DNA of 18,264 nucleotides from Tetragenococcus sp041859945 (GCA_041859945.1 JBFLGC010000052.1:1-18264), one strand, 5' to 3'; positions 7,817-14,845 are shown, counted from the first letter of the stretch. Notes: generated by a model not told the origin, from the letters alone. Numbers and translations: made by a program.

Positions 7817-7847
7817 AAAGCTATTAAGTTGAGAAAAGAGGGAAAAT

Positions 7848-9242
7848 ATGCATTATACATTTCCAGAAAACTTTTGGTGGGGATCCGCTGCTAGTGGCCC
7901 ACAAACAGAAGGTCGGATAGCCGGCGATGGCAAAGGCGAAAATATTTGGGATCACTGGTATGCTAAAGAACCTGAAAAATTTTTCCATGGAGTTGGTCCT
8001 GATAAAGCCTCACAAGTTTATCAAAACTATAAAAATGATATTCAATTAATGAAACAAACCGGTCATAACTCTTTTCGTACTTCGATTCAATGGAGCCGTT
8101 TGATTCCTGACGGAGTGGGGACGGTCAACAAAAAAGCAGTGGCCTTTTACAACGACTATATCGACGAATTAGTGGCAAATGGCATCGAACCATTTATGAA
8201 TCTGTATCATTTCGATATGCCTATGAAGTTACAGGAAAAAGGCGGTTGGGAAAATCGGGAGACCGTCGATGCTTATGTGGCCTTTGCAAAAACGTGTTTT
8301 GAATTGTTTGGCGATCGTGTTCATTACTGGTTTACTCATAACGAACCGATTGTACCGGTAGAAGGTGGGTATCTGTACCAATTTCATTATCCTAATGAAG
8401 TCGATTTAAAAAAAGCGGTCACGGTCGGTTACCATGAGATATTAGCCAGTGCTAAAGCCATTGAAGCTTATCATACGATGGATCTAGGTGGACAAATCGG
8501 GATCATTTTGAATTTGACACCAAGTTACCCTAGAGATGAAAAGAATGAAGCAGATGTCAAAGCAGCTCAAATCGCGGATGCTTTTTTTAACCGGTCATTT
8601 TTAGATCCATCAGTCAAAGGCGAATTTCCAGAAGAATTGGTGACAATTATCAAAGAGTTGGTTATTGTTCCTGAAGTCGCAGAAAACGATCTAGAAACAA
8701 TCAGGGAGAATACCGTCGATCTTTTAGGAATCAACTATTATACACCGCGTCGGGTCAAAGCTCGGAAGACACCTTTCAACAGTGAAAACGGACCGATGCC
8801 AGAATTGTATTTCGAAGATTATGATATGCCTAATAAAAAGATGAATCCTTATCGAGGCTGGGAAATCTATGAAAAAGGAATTTACGATATTTTGACCAAC
8901 ACGCGCGAAAACTATGGCAACATTCCTTGTTATATTGCTGAAAATGGCATGGGTGTCGAAGGCGAAGAACGCTTTGTCAACGCTAATGGTCAAATCGACG
9001 ATGATTACCGTATCGAATTTGTCAAAGATCATTTGAAATATGTTCATCAAGCCATAGAAGAAGGAACGAATTGCTTAGGTTACCATATGTGGACGTGTAT
9101 GGATAATTGGTCCTGGACCAATGCTTACAAGAATCGCTACGGTTTTATTGCTGTCGATTTGGATCATGACCGGAAGCGGACTATTAAGAAATCTGGTCAC
9201 TGGTTTAAAGAGGTGTCGGCTAAAAATGGCTTTGATGACTAG
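7848..9242 (+). CDS. Glycoside hydrolase family 1, probable 6-phospho-beta-glucosidase
   Basis: A 464-residue cytosolic GH1 enzyme splitting phosphorylated beta-glucosides delivered by the PTS. The acid/base Glu166 lies in THNEP and the nucleophile Glu365 in YIAENG. Ser422 (DNWSW) occupies the position where plain beta-glucosidases have Glu (NFEW), the change that makes room for a 6-phosphate. The next element reads NAYKNRYG, so the phosphate-binding Lys of the classical Ser-Lys-Tyr set aligns with Asn429, with Lys428 beside it, while Tyr431 is kept. Full length for the family. The ribosome binding site is GAGGGAAA. It is divergent from EIIC and probably under the same regulator. Substrate preference is inferred. 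Confidence 0.9.
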   Translation: MHYTFPENFWWGSAASGPQTEGRIAGDGKGENIWDHWYAKEPEKFFHGVGPDKASQVYQNYKNDIQLMKQTGHNSFRTSIQWSRLIPDGVGTVNKKAVAFYNDYIDELVANGIEPFMNLYHFDMPMKLQEKGGWENRETVDAYVAFAKTCFELFGDRVHYWFTHNEPIVPVEGGYLYQFHYPNEVDLKKAVTVGYHEILASAKAIEAYHTMDLGGQIGIILNLTPSYPRDEKNEADVKAAQIADAFFNRSFLDPSVKGEFPEELVTIIKELVIVPEVAENDLETIRENTVDLLGINYYTPRRVKARKTPFNSENGPMPELYFEDYDMPNKKMNPYRGWEIYEKGIYDILTNTRENYGNIPCYIAENGMGVEGEERFVNANGQIDDDYRIEFVKDHLKYVHQAIEEGTNCLGYHMWTCMDNWSWTNAYKNRYGFIAVDLDHDRKRTIKKSGHWFKEVSAKNGFDD

Positions 9243-9253
9243 TTTTGAGATAG

Positions 9254-9690
9254 ATTTACAGGCGAGCTTTTGAAGAATTTCTACTGGCTGCTACTATTTC
9301 TAAAGAAGCTGGGGAAAAACTTTATGATTATGTCCGCAATACCTTTGGGGATGCTCGTTAGTCTTGGCCAGCACGTCATTGTAGTTTCCAAAGCAAATGA
9401 AATCGAAAGTCGAGGATTTGAGATCGAAGCAGGTGACCCCATACGGGAAGTCAATCAAACCTTTTATTTAAATGATGGATCCGTTTTGACTACTCAAGAA
9501 CTAAAAATCCTTTTGATATAGGGATCAGCCAAAAGTTGGTGATCTAGAAAATGTTTGGACTTTTGGCTTTCCTTATTCGGGTACAGAATATCGAGTAGCC
9601 TATGCGATTCAAGAAGATTTTGTTATTCCAATCATTTTAGCTGGAAGTCGTGAAAACTTTTATAGAGAATTAAAAAAATTGATTCATTAG
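9254..9690 (+). pseudogene. Decayed gene of unknown function, in three reading frames
   Basis: Three adjoining stretches in different frames read like one protein of about 140 residues. Frame one, 9254-9358, contains RAFEEFLLAATISKEAGEK and ends in TAG. Frame two, about 9378-9501, contains SKANEIESRGFEIEAGDP and ends near LTTQELK. Frame three, about 9531-9690, contains VWTFGFPYSGTEYRVAYAIQ and ends FYRELKKLIH followed by TAG. No usable start codon precedes the first stretch. At least two indels are needed to join them. The strand pattern of the C-terminal end (YRVAYAI then VIPIILAGSRENFY) faintly resembles RelE/ParE toxins, but I do not recognise the family. It begins directly after the GH1 gene and was perhaps once its cotranscribed neighbour. 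Confidence 0.55.
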
Positions 9691-9708
9691 CATCCTTTTT
9701 GCTAAACT
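9679..9708 (+). promoter_or_regulatory. Promoter of the UPF0637 gene
   Basis: TTGATT (9679-9684), 18-base spacer, TAAACT (9703-9708). It overlaps the end of the preceding decayed gene. Confidence 0.5.
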
Positions 9709-9725
9709 AATAGCAAAGGAAGTGA

Positions 9726-10340
9726 GTGTTTGTGTTGATGTTTACTGAAAAAAGTTTTGCAGTGTTTGACGAAAAGACGTTAGATGGGCGTATGAATGCG
9801 ATCCGCAGCCAGATCCAACCTATTTTTCAGGACTTAGATGATTCTTTTAAAGAAGTGCTTGAAAAAGAATTAGCTGTCGAATTATTCGTCCATATTGCGC
9901 AGCATCGCCGGCGGACGGTTTATCCACCAGCAAATACGTGGTCCGCTTTGAGTCAGCAAAAGCGGGGTTATAAGATGGAGCCACATTTTCAATTGGGGAT
10001 TTGGCCAGAGTATGTTTTTATGTGGTTATCGATCATTGATCAACCTAAAGGAAAAACAACAATGGCTGAAAAGTTGTTGACTCATCCGGAAGTATTTGCC
10101 GATTTGCCAGCAGATTTTGTGATCAATCAAGATCACACTGTGGCTGATTATGAATCCTTAAATGAAGAAAGCTTGGAAAAAAGCTTGCAACGCTTAGTAA
10201 AAGTGAAAAAAAGTGAGTTCCAAGTGGGGCGGATCATCCCTAGAGAAAGTCAGTTGTGGCAAGAACCAGAAGCAGCAAAGTCGTATATGCTGACAACTTA
10301 TCAAAAATTGCTCCCGGCGTATCGCTTGTTAATGGCATAA
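9726..10340 (+). CDS. UPF0637 (DUF1054, YktB-like) protein
   Basis: A soluble protein of about 200 residues matching the YktB family of Firmicutes: the pattern DARM..IR..IQP near the start (here LDGRMNAIRSQIQPIF), HIAQHRRRTVYPPANTW and KRGYKMEPHFQLGIW are family landmarks. Its function is not known. Three starts are possible: GTG 9726, GTG 9732 and ATG 9738. AAAGGA at 9715-9720 favours one of the two GTG codons, while family members usually begin at the equivalent of the ATG (MFTEKSFAVF). It has its own promoter and shares a bidirectional terminator with bioY. Confidence 0.85.
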   Translation: MFVLMFTEKSFAVFDEKTLDGRMNAIRSQIQPIFQDLDDSFKEVLEKELAVELFVHIAQHRRRTVYPPANTWSALSQQKRGYKMEPHFQLGIWPEYVFMWLSIIDQPKGKTTMAEKLLTHPEVFADLPADFVINQDHTVADYESLNEESLEKSLQRLVKVKKSEFQVGRIIPRESQLWQEPEAAKSYMLTTYQKLLPAYRLLMA

Positions 10341-10341
10341 A

Positions 10342-10378
10342 AAAGGACCGTGCAAATGGTAGCACGGTCTTATTTTTT
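10342..10378. terminator. Bidirectional terminator between the UPF0637 gene and bioY
   Basis: GGACCGTGC (10345-10353) and GCACGGTCT (10362-10370) form a 9-bp stem, flanked by A-rich sequence on the left and T6 (10373-10378) on the right. It follows the UPF0637 stop directly and touches the bioY stop codon. Confidence 0.85.
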
Positions 10379-10922
10379 AGCCAAGTATCGTGAGGATCCG
10401 CTTAGGCAGACGTTTTTTGATCGGGATCACGATGAGACCACAGGAGATAGCTTTTAGGCCTTCTACAAGTACAAAAGGGTAGAAACCATTTGCAAAAGCT
10501 TGCGGCCAAGTCAATTGACCCATGAATTTCAGCCAGAGTGTCCCAAATAAAAGAACAAGTAAAAAGCCACTTAGTTCGATTCCGATCGTCCAAAAGAAAG
10601 TGAAGGGAACTTTTTTAAGTAGAGTTCCGATCCACCAAGCCATTGGTAAAAAACCGATCAGAAAGCCACCAGTCGGACCGATCAGAGCTGCCAAACCACT
10701 GCCCCCACCGGCAAAAACAGGAAAACCAATCAGTCCTAATAAGAGATAGATAAAAATTGCCATCGTACCGATCTTGCGGTTCAGTAAGGCCACGATCAAA
10801 CCAACGATAAACGTTTGTAAACTAAAAGGGACTAGACCGATCGGGATCGTGATTTGAGCAAAAACAGCGATGACAGCGGCAAAAATGGCCGCTAATAGTT
10901 GTTCTTTTAAAGTTAATTTCAA
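10377..10922 (-). CDS. bioY: BioY, biotin-binding S component of an ECF transporter
   Basis: BioY is the membrane subunit that captures biotin and works with the shared EcfA/EcfA'/EcfT energising module, which is not in this window. The 181-residue protein has about six hydrophobic segments and the family signature GFPVFAGGGSGL followed by GPTGGFLIGF. The N-terminal region KEQLLAAIFAAVIAVFAQI is also typical. The BirA-type operator overlapping its promoter supports biotin regulation. A single gene with no biotin synthesis genes nearby, consistent with a biotin-dependent organism. Confidence 0.93.
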   Translation of the reverse strand: MKLTLKEQLLAAIFAAVIAVFAQITIPIGLVPFSLQTFIVGLIVALLNRKIGTMAIFIYLLLGLIGFPVFAGGGSGLAALIGPTGGFLIGFLPMAWWIGTLLKKVPFTFFWTIGIELSGFLLVLLFGTLWLKFMGQLTWPQAFANGFYPFVLVEGLKAISCGLIVIPIKKRLPKRILTILG

Positions 10923-10935
10923 AAAGGCACCAGCT

Positions 10936-10969
10936 TTCGTAAACTAAAGTTTTTAATTTGGTTAACGAA
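10936..10969 (-). promoter_or_regulatory. BirA-type operator of bioY
   Basis: On the minus strand, TTCGTTAAC and GTTTACGAA (plus 10961-10969 and 10936-10944) form an inverted repeat with 8 of 9 matches and a 16-base spacer. This is the form of the Firmicute BirA site (GTTAAC halves about 15 bases apart). It overlaps the predicted transcription start, so biotin-loaded BirA would block transcription. Confidence 0.75.
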
Positions 10970-10972
10970 AAG

Positions 10973-11001
10973 AGTATACCATAAAAATAAACGATGAGCA
11001 A
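10973..11001 (-). promoter_or_regulatory. Promoter of bioY
   Basis: TATACT on the minus strand (plus 10973-10978) with a weak -35, TTGCTC (plus 10996-11001), at 17 bases. The -35 overlaps the rpsD terminator. Confidence 0.55.
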
Positions 11002-11034
11002 AAAAATCCCCAGCACTTTTGAAGTGCTGGGGAT
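11000..11034 (-). terminator. Terminator of rpsD
   Basis: Perfect 13-bp arms ATCCCCAGCACTT (11006-11018) and AAGTGCTGGGGAT (11022-11034) with a 3-base loop, then T7 on the minus strand (11006-11000). It follows the rpsD stop by 7 bases. Confidence 0.93.
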
Positions 11035-11041
11035 AAAATTT

Positions 11042-11665
11042 TTACATCAATTTGTTGTAGTATTCAACGATGAAGGATTCATCGACATCAGGAGTCAATT
11101 CGTCACGTTCTGGTAAACGTGTCAAAGAGCCTTCTAATTTGTCATCATCGAAACTTACAAAAGCAGGGCGACCAACTGTTGCTTCAAGTGCATCTTTGAT
11201 AGTGACCATATCTTTTGATTTTTCACGGACACCTACGACTTGACCAACTTCTACATGATATGAAGGGATGTCAACGCGTTTGCCATCAACTGTGATGTGA
11301 CCATGATTGACTAATTGACGCGCTTGACCACGCGCTTGACGACGAGTCGTAGCTAAACCTAAACGGAAAACGACATTGTCAAGACGTTGTTCAAGTAAGA
11401 TCATGAAGTTGACACCATGTTTGCCTTCTTTGATTTTGCTTGCTTTCACAAACAAAGTACGGAATTGGCGTTCATTCAAACCATACATCAAACGTAATTT
11501 TTGTTTTTCAGCTAATTGCATCCCATATTCAGAACGAGCCCCACGACTGGTTGGGCCATGTTGACCGGGAGCGTAAGGACGACGAGCTAATTCTTTTCCT
11601 GAGCCTGTTAAAGAAATGCCCAGGCGACGGGAAACTTTCCATGATGGACCTGTATAACGAGACAT
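11042..11665 (-). CDS. rpsD: 30S ribosomal protein S4, with a 4-residue duplication
   Basis: S4 nucleates 30S assembly by binding 16S rRNA and in Firmicutes represses its own mRNA. The protein begins MSRYTGPSWKVSRRLGISL; the start at 11665 has GGAGGA upstream, and an in-frame ATG at 11719 is rejected because it precedes this site. At residues 110-116 it reads QARGQAR, whereas S4 of Bacillus and enterococci reads TTRRQARQLVNHG without a break. The extra four residues come from a 12-bp tandem duplication and give 207 residues instead of about 203. The insertion is in the S4 RNA-binding motif (RLDNVVFRLGLA onward). The rest is well conserved to the C-terminus (EYYNKLM). Monocistronic, with its own leader and terminator. 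Confidence 0.96.
   Translation of the reverse strand: MSRYTGPSWKVSRRLGISLTGSGKELARRPYAPGQHGPTSRGARSEYGMQLAEKQKLRLMYGLNERQFRTLFVKASKIKEGKHGVNFMILLEQRLDNVVFRLGLATTRRQARGQARQLVNHGHITVDGKRVDIPSYHVEVGQVVGVREKSKDMVTIKDALEATVGRPAFVSFDDDKLEGSLTRLPERDELTPDVDESFIVEYYNKLM
11318..11341 (-). repeat. 12-bp in-frame tandem duplication in rpsD
   Basis: Plus-strand copies ACGCGCTTGACC (11318-11329) and ACGCGCTTGACG (11330-11341) differ at one base. On the coding strand they give GQAR repeated inside the conserved RRQARQLV helix of S4. Near-identity suggests replication slippage. Confidence 0.85.
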
Positions 11666-11836
11666 TAAAAATTCCTCCAATAATTTTTTTGGAGTAAAAT
11701 AATCCGATGAAAAAGCCACGATCCGTGTAGTTTATTTTTCAATCTTCACCTTTGCAGCCGCGGTTACACAATTGAACCTAAACAGGCAAACAAACTAGGG
11801 ACGAGTTCGTATTTTTCTGCTGCATTATTTTACACG
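11666..11836 (-). promoter_or_regulatory. Structured 5' leader of rpsD, probable S4 autoregulatory RNA
   Basis: About 170 untranslated bases lie between the strong promoter and rpsD, the size expected of the Firmicute S4 leader. Long-range complementarity is visible (TGCAGC near the 5' end with GCTGCA about 80 bases later on the minus strand), as are a short stem CACGGATCGTG followed by a T-run, and CTCC that can pair with the GGAG of the ribosome binding site. The match to the family is inferred from position and structure, not from an alignment. Confidence 0.55.
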
Positions 11837-11842
11837 CTTGTC

Positions 11843-11872
11843 ATTATACCTTGAGAAAATAGTGCCTGTCAA
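11843..11872 (-). promoter_or_regulatory. Promoter of rpsD
   Basis: Consensus TTGACA (plus 11867-11872) and TATAAT (plus 11843-11848) with an 18-base spacer on the minus strand, as expected for a highly expressed ribosomal gene. Confidence 0.85.
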
Positions 11873-12035
11873 GGAAATGTTCTGTTTCAGGTGAAAGTAA
11901 TGGGAGTGGGAGCGAAAGTACGTTCATAACATTAAGAAAGTAGTGTCCGCAAATGACAAACAGCAGTGACTGGGATTTTGAATAAAAGTAAAGATAGCAG
12001 AGCAAGACGAGACATGAGACTTTTAGCGATTGTGT

Positions 12036-12041
12036 TATACT
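12036..12041 (+). promoter_or_regulatory. -10 element upstream of the TOTE-type gene
   Basis: TATACT lies 28 bases before the start codon; the -35 region is poor. The rest of the gap from the rpsD promoter to here (about 11873-12030) shows no gene or clear structure. Confidence 0.4.
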
Positions 12042-12069
12042 ACAGAAAAAAGATGAAAGAAGCGTAGTG

Positions 12070-13224
12070 ATGGCAAAAATTCCTGGTGAATATCGCTTTA
12101 GAAATGGAAGTAGAGTGTTGGCTCGTGTCATAACACAGGATTATTTCACAAAAGAAAGATCGGTCATCTTCTCCAAGGAAAGCGATCCTAAATTTTATTC
12201 TCTTGAAGTTCATGAATTCGGACGTATGCTTGCAGTCCCAGAGCAAGAACAAAATATAAGCCTCTATCGTAGTTTGTTTCGGGGGCGAGAAGATGTGTAT
12301 GCCAATCGCTGGTTCAATCAAAAACTAAATCAGTATTCCTATAGTCCAACTTATATATGGCAACAAGAACCCTCTGACAAGGGCAAAGTCGCTATAGATG
12401 AACATGGCAATCGCCTTTATCGCCCTTTGACCGATGACAAAATTCGGCGTCATTTAAATGGTCAAGATTTTCTGGGCATTTATCCGATTTTAAAAGACGA
12501 GACTTGTTATTTTGTAGCCTTGGACTTCGATAAAAAGGAGTGGAAAACAGCAGCAGTCGGTCTGTGTCATATTGCGAAAAGTTTTGATATAGAAGTACAT
12601 TTGGAACGCTCGCAATCGGGCAATGGCGCCCATGTGTGGATTTTTTTCAAAGAAGCGATTGCTTGCAAGACAGCTCGCAAATTAGCGACTTTGCTTTTGA
12701 CCAAAGCCATCATGAAAAATCCACAACTGTCTTTTGCTTGTTTCGATCGTATTTTTCCGAGTCAAGACACTTTACCAGAACTAAAAAGCAAGTCTATGGG
12801 CAATTTGATTGCACTACCTCTGCAAGGCAATCGACTGGCACAAGGTAACAGTGCGTTTTTAGACCAAAATCTAGAACCTTATGAGGATCAGTGGCGTTAT
12901 TTAGCGACTATCAAACGTTATTCGCAGAATGAAGTGACGGACTTTATCGAAAGGATCACGCCGACTTGCGATCTTGCTTTCTTTGGATCAGAAAAAGACG
13001 ACACGATCGATCTATTAACGGAAATACCTTCTAAAGTGGAGAAGGTGACTGTCAAAGCAGCCAATGTGTTAACGATAGAAAAAGCTGAATTAGATAAAAC
13101 GACCTTAGCTCGGTTAAAAGGTCTGGCCTCTTTTCGCAATCCCGAATTTTATCGGAAACAGGCAATGCGGATGTCGACTTATCAACTACCGCGAATCATT
13201 TCTTTGTATAGTGGTAGTCGATGA
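12070..13224 (+). pseudogene. TOTE-type conflict protein, archaeo-eukaryotic primase part only
   Basis: TOTE-type proteins join an archaeo-eukaryotic primase (AEP) domain to a DEAD-like helicase and are thought to act in defence against invasive elements. The AEP domain is intact here: LFRGREDVYANRW (69-81), the metal-binding ALDFD (Asp152 and Asp154), SQSGNGAHVWIFF (181-193) and FDRIFPSQDTLP (225-236), followed by GNLIALPLQG (244-253). The linker MRMSTYQLPRIIS is also typical, but directly after it the frame runs into GSR and stops, where relatives continue into a helicase of several hundred residues. No Walker A or DEAD motif is present. The zinc-binding Cys pair often found ahead of the PLTD motif is absent. 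The start is ATG 12070 (GTG 12067 is adjacent). The 384-residue product could still be made as a stand-alone primase. Confidence 0.8.
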
Positions 13225-13660
13225 GAAAAGCTTGCAAGAGAAACCAGTGATTTTTTCAGAAGAAGATTATCTGACTCCTTTTGAAAAAGATTTGGCAGCC
13301 GCCAAAAAAGAAATCGTCCTAGCAACGTCAGTATTAAGTCGCTCCATTGTTCAAAAAAGCCAACAGTTGCAGAAAGAAAAGAAAGTGGAAGTTTGGACCA
13401 TGCTTCCCTCAGCTCTCGATGGAAAATATCAAAAAAGCCAACAAAGTTTGCTTACGACGCTTGAAAAAGAGGGTGTCTTCAAATGTCAAAACGTTTCAGT
13501 ACCTAATTTGTGTGTGATCGATCGCAAAATTTCTTGGTACGGATCGCTCCGTTTTTGGGGCAAGAATGTAGATAAAACTGTGTTGCGACTTGAATTTCCT
13601 AGTGTGGCTAAAACTTTTTTGCAAGCTTGGACGCATCATGAAGGCTCTAGTGGAAAATAG
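13211..13660 (+). pseudogene. C-terminal PLD-like remnant of the TOTE-type gene
   Basis: A 149-codon frame overlapping the end of the primase frame by 14 bases. It reads VVVDEKSLQEKPVIFSEEDY, then PFEKDLAAAKKEIVLATS, and ends with IDRKISWYGSLRFWGKN. This is the pattern of the PLD-like module at the C-terminus of many DEAD-helicase conflict proteins, with the HxK motif degenerate (NLCVIDRK). It has no ribosome binding site and only a GTG as possible start. The simplest reading is that a deletion removed the helicase and joined the two ends out of frame near 13200-13215. Confidence 0.65.
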
Positions 13661-13702
13661 TTTGACACAATTTGTAAAGCTTGTCCGCTTGATCCGAGTC
13701 GA

Positions 13703-13784
13703 AATCTCCCATAGGTCAGAGGGAGTCTACGTGAGATCCGCGGGAATCTCCCATAGGTCAAGGGGGAGTCTACGTGAGATCCGC
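13703..13784 (+). repeat. Two tandem 39-40 base hairpin-forming repeats
   Basis: Copies at 13703-13741 and 13745-13784 (period 42) begin AATCTCCCATAGGTCA and end GTCTACGTGAGATCCGC, differing only by one substitution and one inserted base in the middle. Within each copy ATCTCCC can pair either with the inner GGGAG or with the outer GAGAT. They occupy the gap between the TOTE remnant and the FNT gene (13661-13972), which holds no gene. Two copies are too few and too close for a CRISPR array. Confidence 0.75.
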
Positions 13785-13869
13785 AAAAAAGCTAGTTGAT
13801 AGAGGTTATAGCTTGACTAAGCCGCTTTTTAGTTGGAAGTCGGACCGCTTATGAGCCTAACAGATCTTT

Positions 13870-13887
13870 TTGCTGAAAATTTCACAA
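13870..13887 (+). promoter_or_regulatory. Possible Rex-like site upstream of the FNT gene
   Basis: TTGCTGAAAATTTCACAA has a perfect right half (TTCACAA) of the redox repressor Rex site TTGTGAA-N4-TTCACAA, but the left half is off by one inserted base. It abuts the -35 element. Rex control of an anaerobic formate transporter would make sense, but this is a weak match. Confidence 0.3.
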
Positions 13888-13892
13888 AAAGC

Positions 13893-13921
13893 TTTACAAG
13901 GGTCACATGGATCATTAAAAT
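13893..13921 (+). promoter_or_regulatory. Promoter of the FNT gene
   Basis: TTTACA (13893-13898), 17-base spacer, TAAAAT (13916-13921), both five of six to consensus. Confidence 0.65.
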
Positions 13922-13972
13922 AAGGAAGAAACGCATAAAGAGGCGAATAAAAAAGTAAGGTAAGGGTGAAAA

Positions 13973-14773
13973 GTGTTGAATCCTATTTCTCCATTGTTTG
14001 AAAAGATCGATTCGTCGATCAGTAAAAAAGTTGATTTGATCCAAAGTAGTTTTGCCCGGTATGCGGTCCGGGCAATGTTGGCTTGCTTGTTCTTGACTTT
14101 AGGAACGGCCATTGCTTTTGCCACGGCAATGAAGGCGGACAGTATTGTAGCGGGGACGGGAAAGTTTCTCTTTGGCTTTATGTTTAGTTGGTCCTTGGTC
14201 ATGATCTTGTATATGAACGCCGAATTAGGAACTTCCAATATGCTGTTTATGACAGTTGGGGTTTACCGCAAGCGTATCGATTTAAAAATGGCGTTGAAGA
14301 TTTTGACTACCTGTGTCTTCTTTAATCTAGTGGGCGGCGTCTTGTTTGGTTATTTGATTTCGTTGACCGGTCCTTTTCAAGATCTAGCCGCTGATAATTT
14401 CATGTTTACCGCGCTTTCGGGCAAGTTGACCAAGTCGACACTACAGATTTTGGTTGAAGGAATGTTTGCCAACATTGTTGTCAACATTGCAGTGCTGATG
14501 AATTTACGGATGAAAGATGATGCTGGCAAAATCTTTGCGACGCTTTTCATTATTTTTATCTTTGCTTTTTTAGGCTATGAGCACGTGATCGCTAACTTTC
14601 CAGCTTTTACCTTAGGCTATTTTGCTTCACATGGGACGCTTGAGGCGATGACGGTAGAAAATGTTTGGCATAATATCTTTTTTGCCCTCATTGGAAATTA
14701 CCTCGGTGGCGGTCTGATTATAGGCCTCGTCTACGCTTGGTTGAACAACTCAAAATCGAATTATGTTGATTGA
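13973..14773 (+). CDS. Formate/nitrite transporter family (FNT) channel
   Basis: A 266-residue membrane protein of the FocA/NirC family, pentameric channels for small anions such as formate, nitrite or lactate. Six hydrophobic segments are visible. The central channel His204 is in GYEHVIAN, the equivalent of His209 of FocA, and the signature GNYLGG is at 241-246. ELGTSNML (84-91) corresponds to the first pore loop. The start is GTG 13973 with AAGGTAAGGG upstream; TTG 13976 is next. In a fermentative organism formate is the likeliest substrate, since pyruvate formate-lyase makes it, but the substrate is inferred. Single gene with its own promoter and terminator. Confidence 0.9.
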   Translation: MLNPISPLFEKIDSSISKKVDLIQSSFARYAVRAMLACLFLTLGTAIAFATAMKADSIVAGTGKFLFGFMFSWSLVMILYMNAELGTSNMLFMTVGVYRKRIDLKMALKILTTCVFFNLVGGVLFGYLISLTGPFQDLAADNFMFTALSGKLTKSTLQILVEGMFANIVVNIAVLMNLRMKDDAGKIFATLFIIFIFAFLGYEHVIANFPAFTLGYFASHGTLEAMTVENVWHNIFFALIGNYLGGGLIIGLVYAWLNNSKSNYVD

Positions 14774-14774
14774 T

Positions 14775-14813
14775 AAAAAGACGATCCAGTTTGTTTGACT
14801 GGGTCGTCTTTTT
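14775..14813 (+). terminator. Terminator of the FNT gene
   Basis: AAAAAGACGATCCAG (14775-14789) and CTGGGTCGTCTTTTT (14799-14813) form a 15-bp stem with one G-U pair and a 9-base loop, ending in T5. Confidence 0.92.
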
Positions 14814-14836
14814 ATGGGCCTAAATCGATTCATTTA

Positions 14837-14845
14837 TGTTAAAAT
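14837..14845 (+). promoter_or_regulatory. Candidate extended -10 promoter of the MFS operon
   Basis: TGTTAAAAT combines a TG motif with the hexamer TAAAAT (14840-14845), 43 bases before the start codon. No clear -35 is seen. Confidence 0.35.

Noticed and set aside
7698..7847. Catabolite-responsive element (cre) in the sugar intergenic region
   Set aside because: I looked for the TGWAANCGNTNWCA pattern and found no acceptable match, so carbon catabolite control is not claimed.
8724..9050. Minus-strand 108-codon frame inside the GH1 gene
   Set aside because: It is antisense to a well-conserved enzyme and shows no domain or ribosome binding site.
11666..11719. Longer S4 protein starting at 11719
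   Set aside because: The extra 18 codons lie in the leader RNA; the family start MSRYTGPSW and the GGAGGA site place the start at 11665.
13211..13224. Programmed frameshift or translational coupling joining the primase to the PLD-like frame
   Set aside because: No slippery sequence or ribosome binding site is visible, and the helicase would still be missing. A deletion is simpler, though a two-protein form is kept as a possibility in the findings.
13703..13784. CRISPR array
   Set aside because: There are only two units, they are nearly contiguous (3 bases between), and no cas genes are visible.
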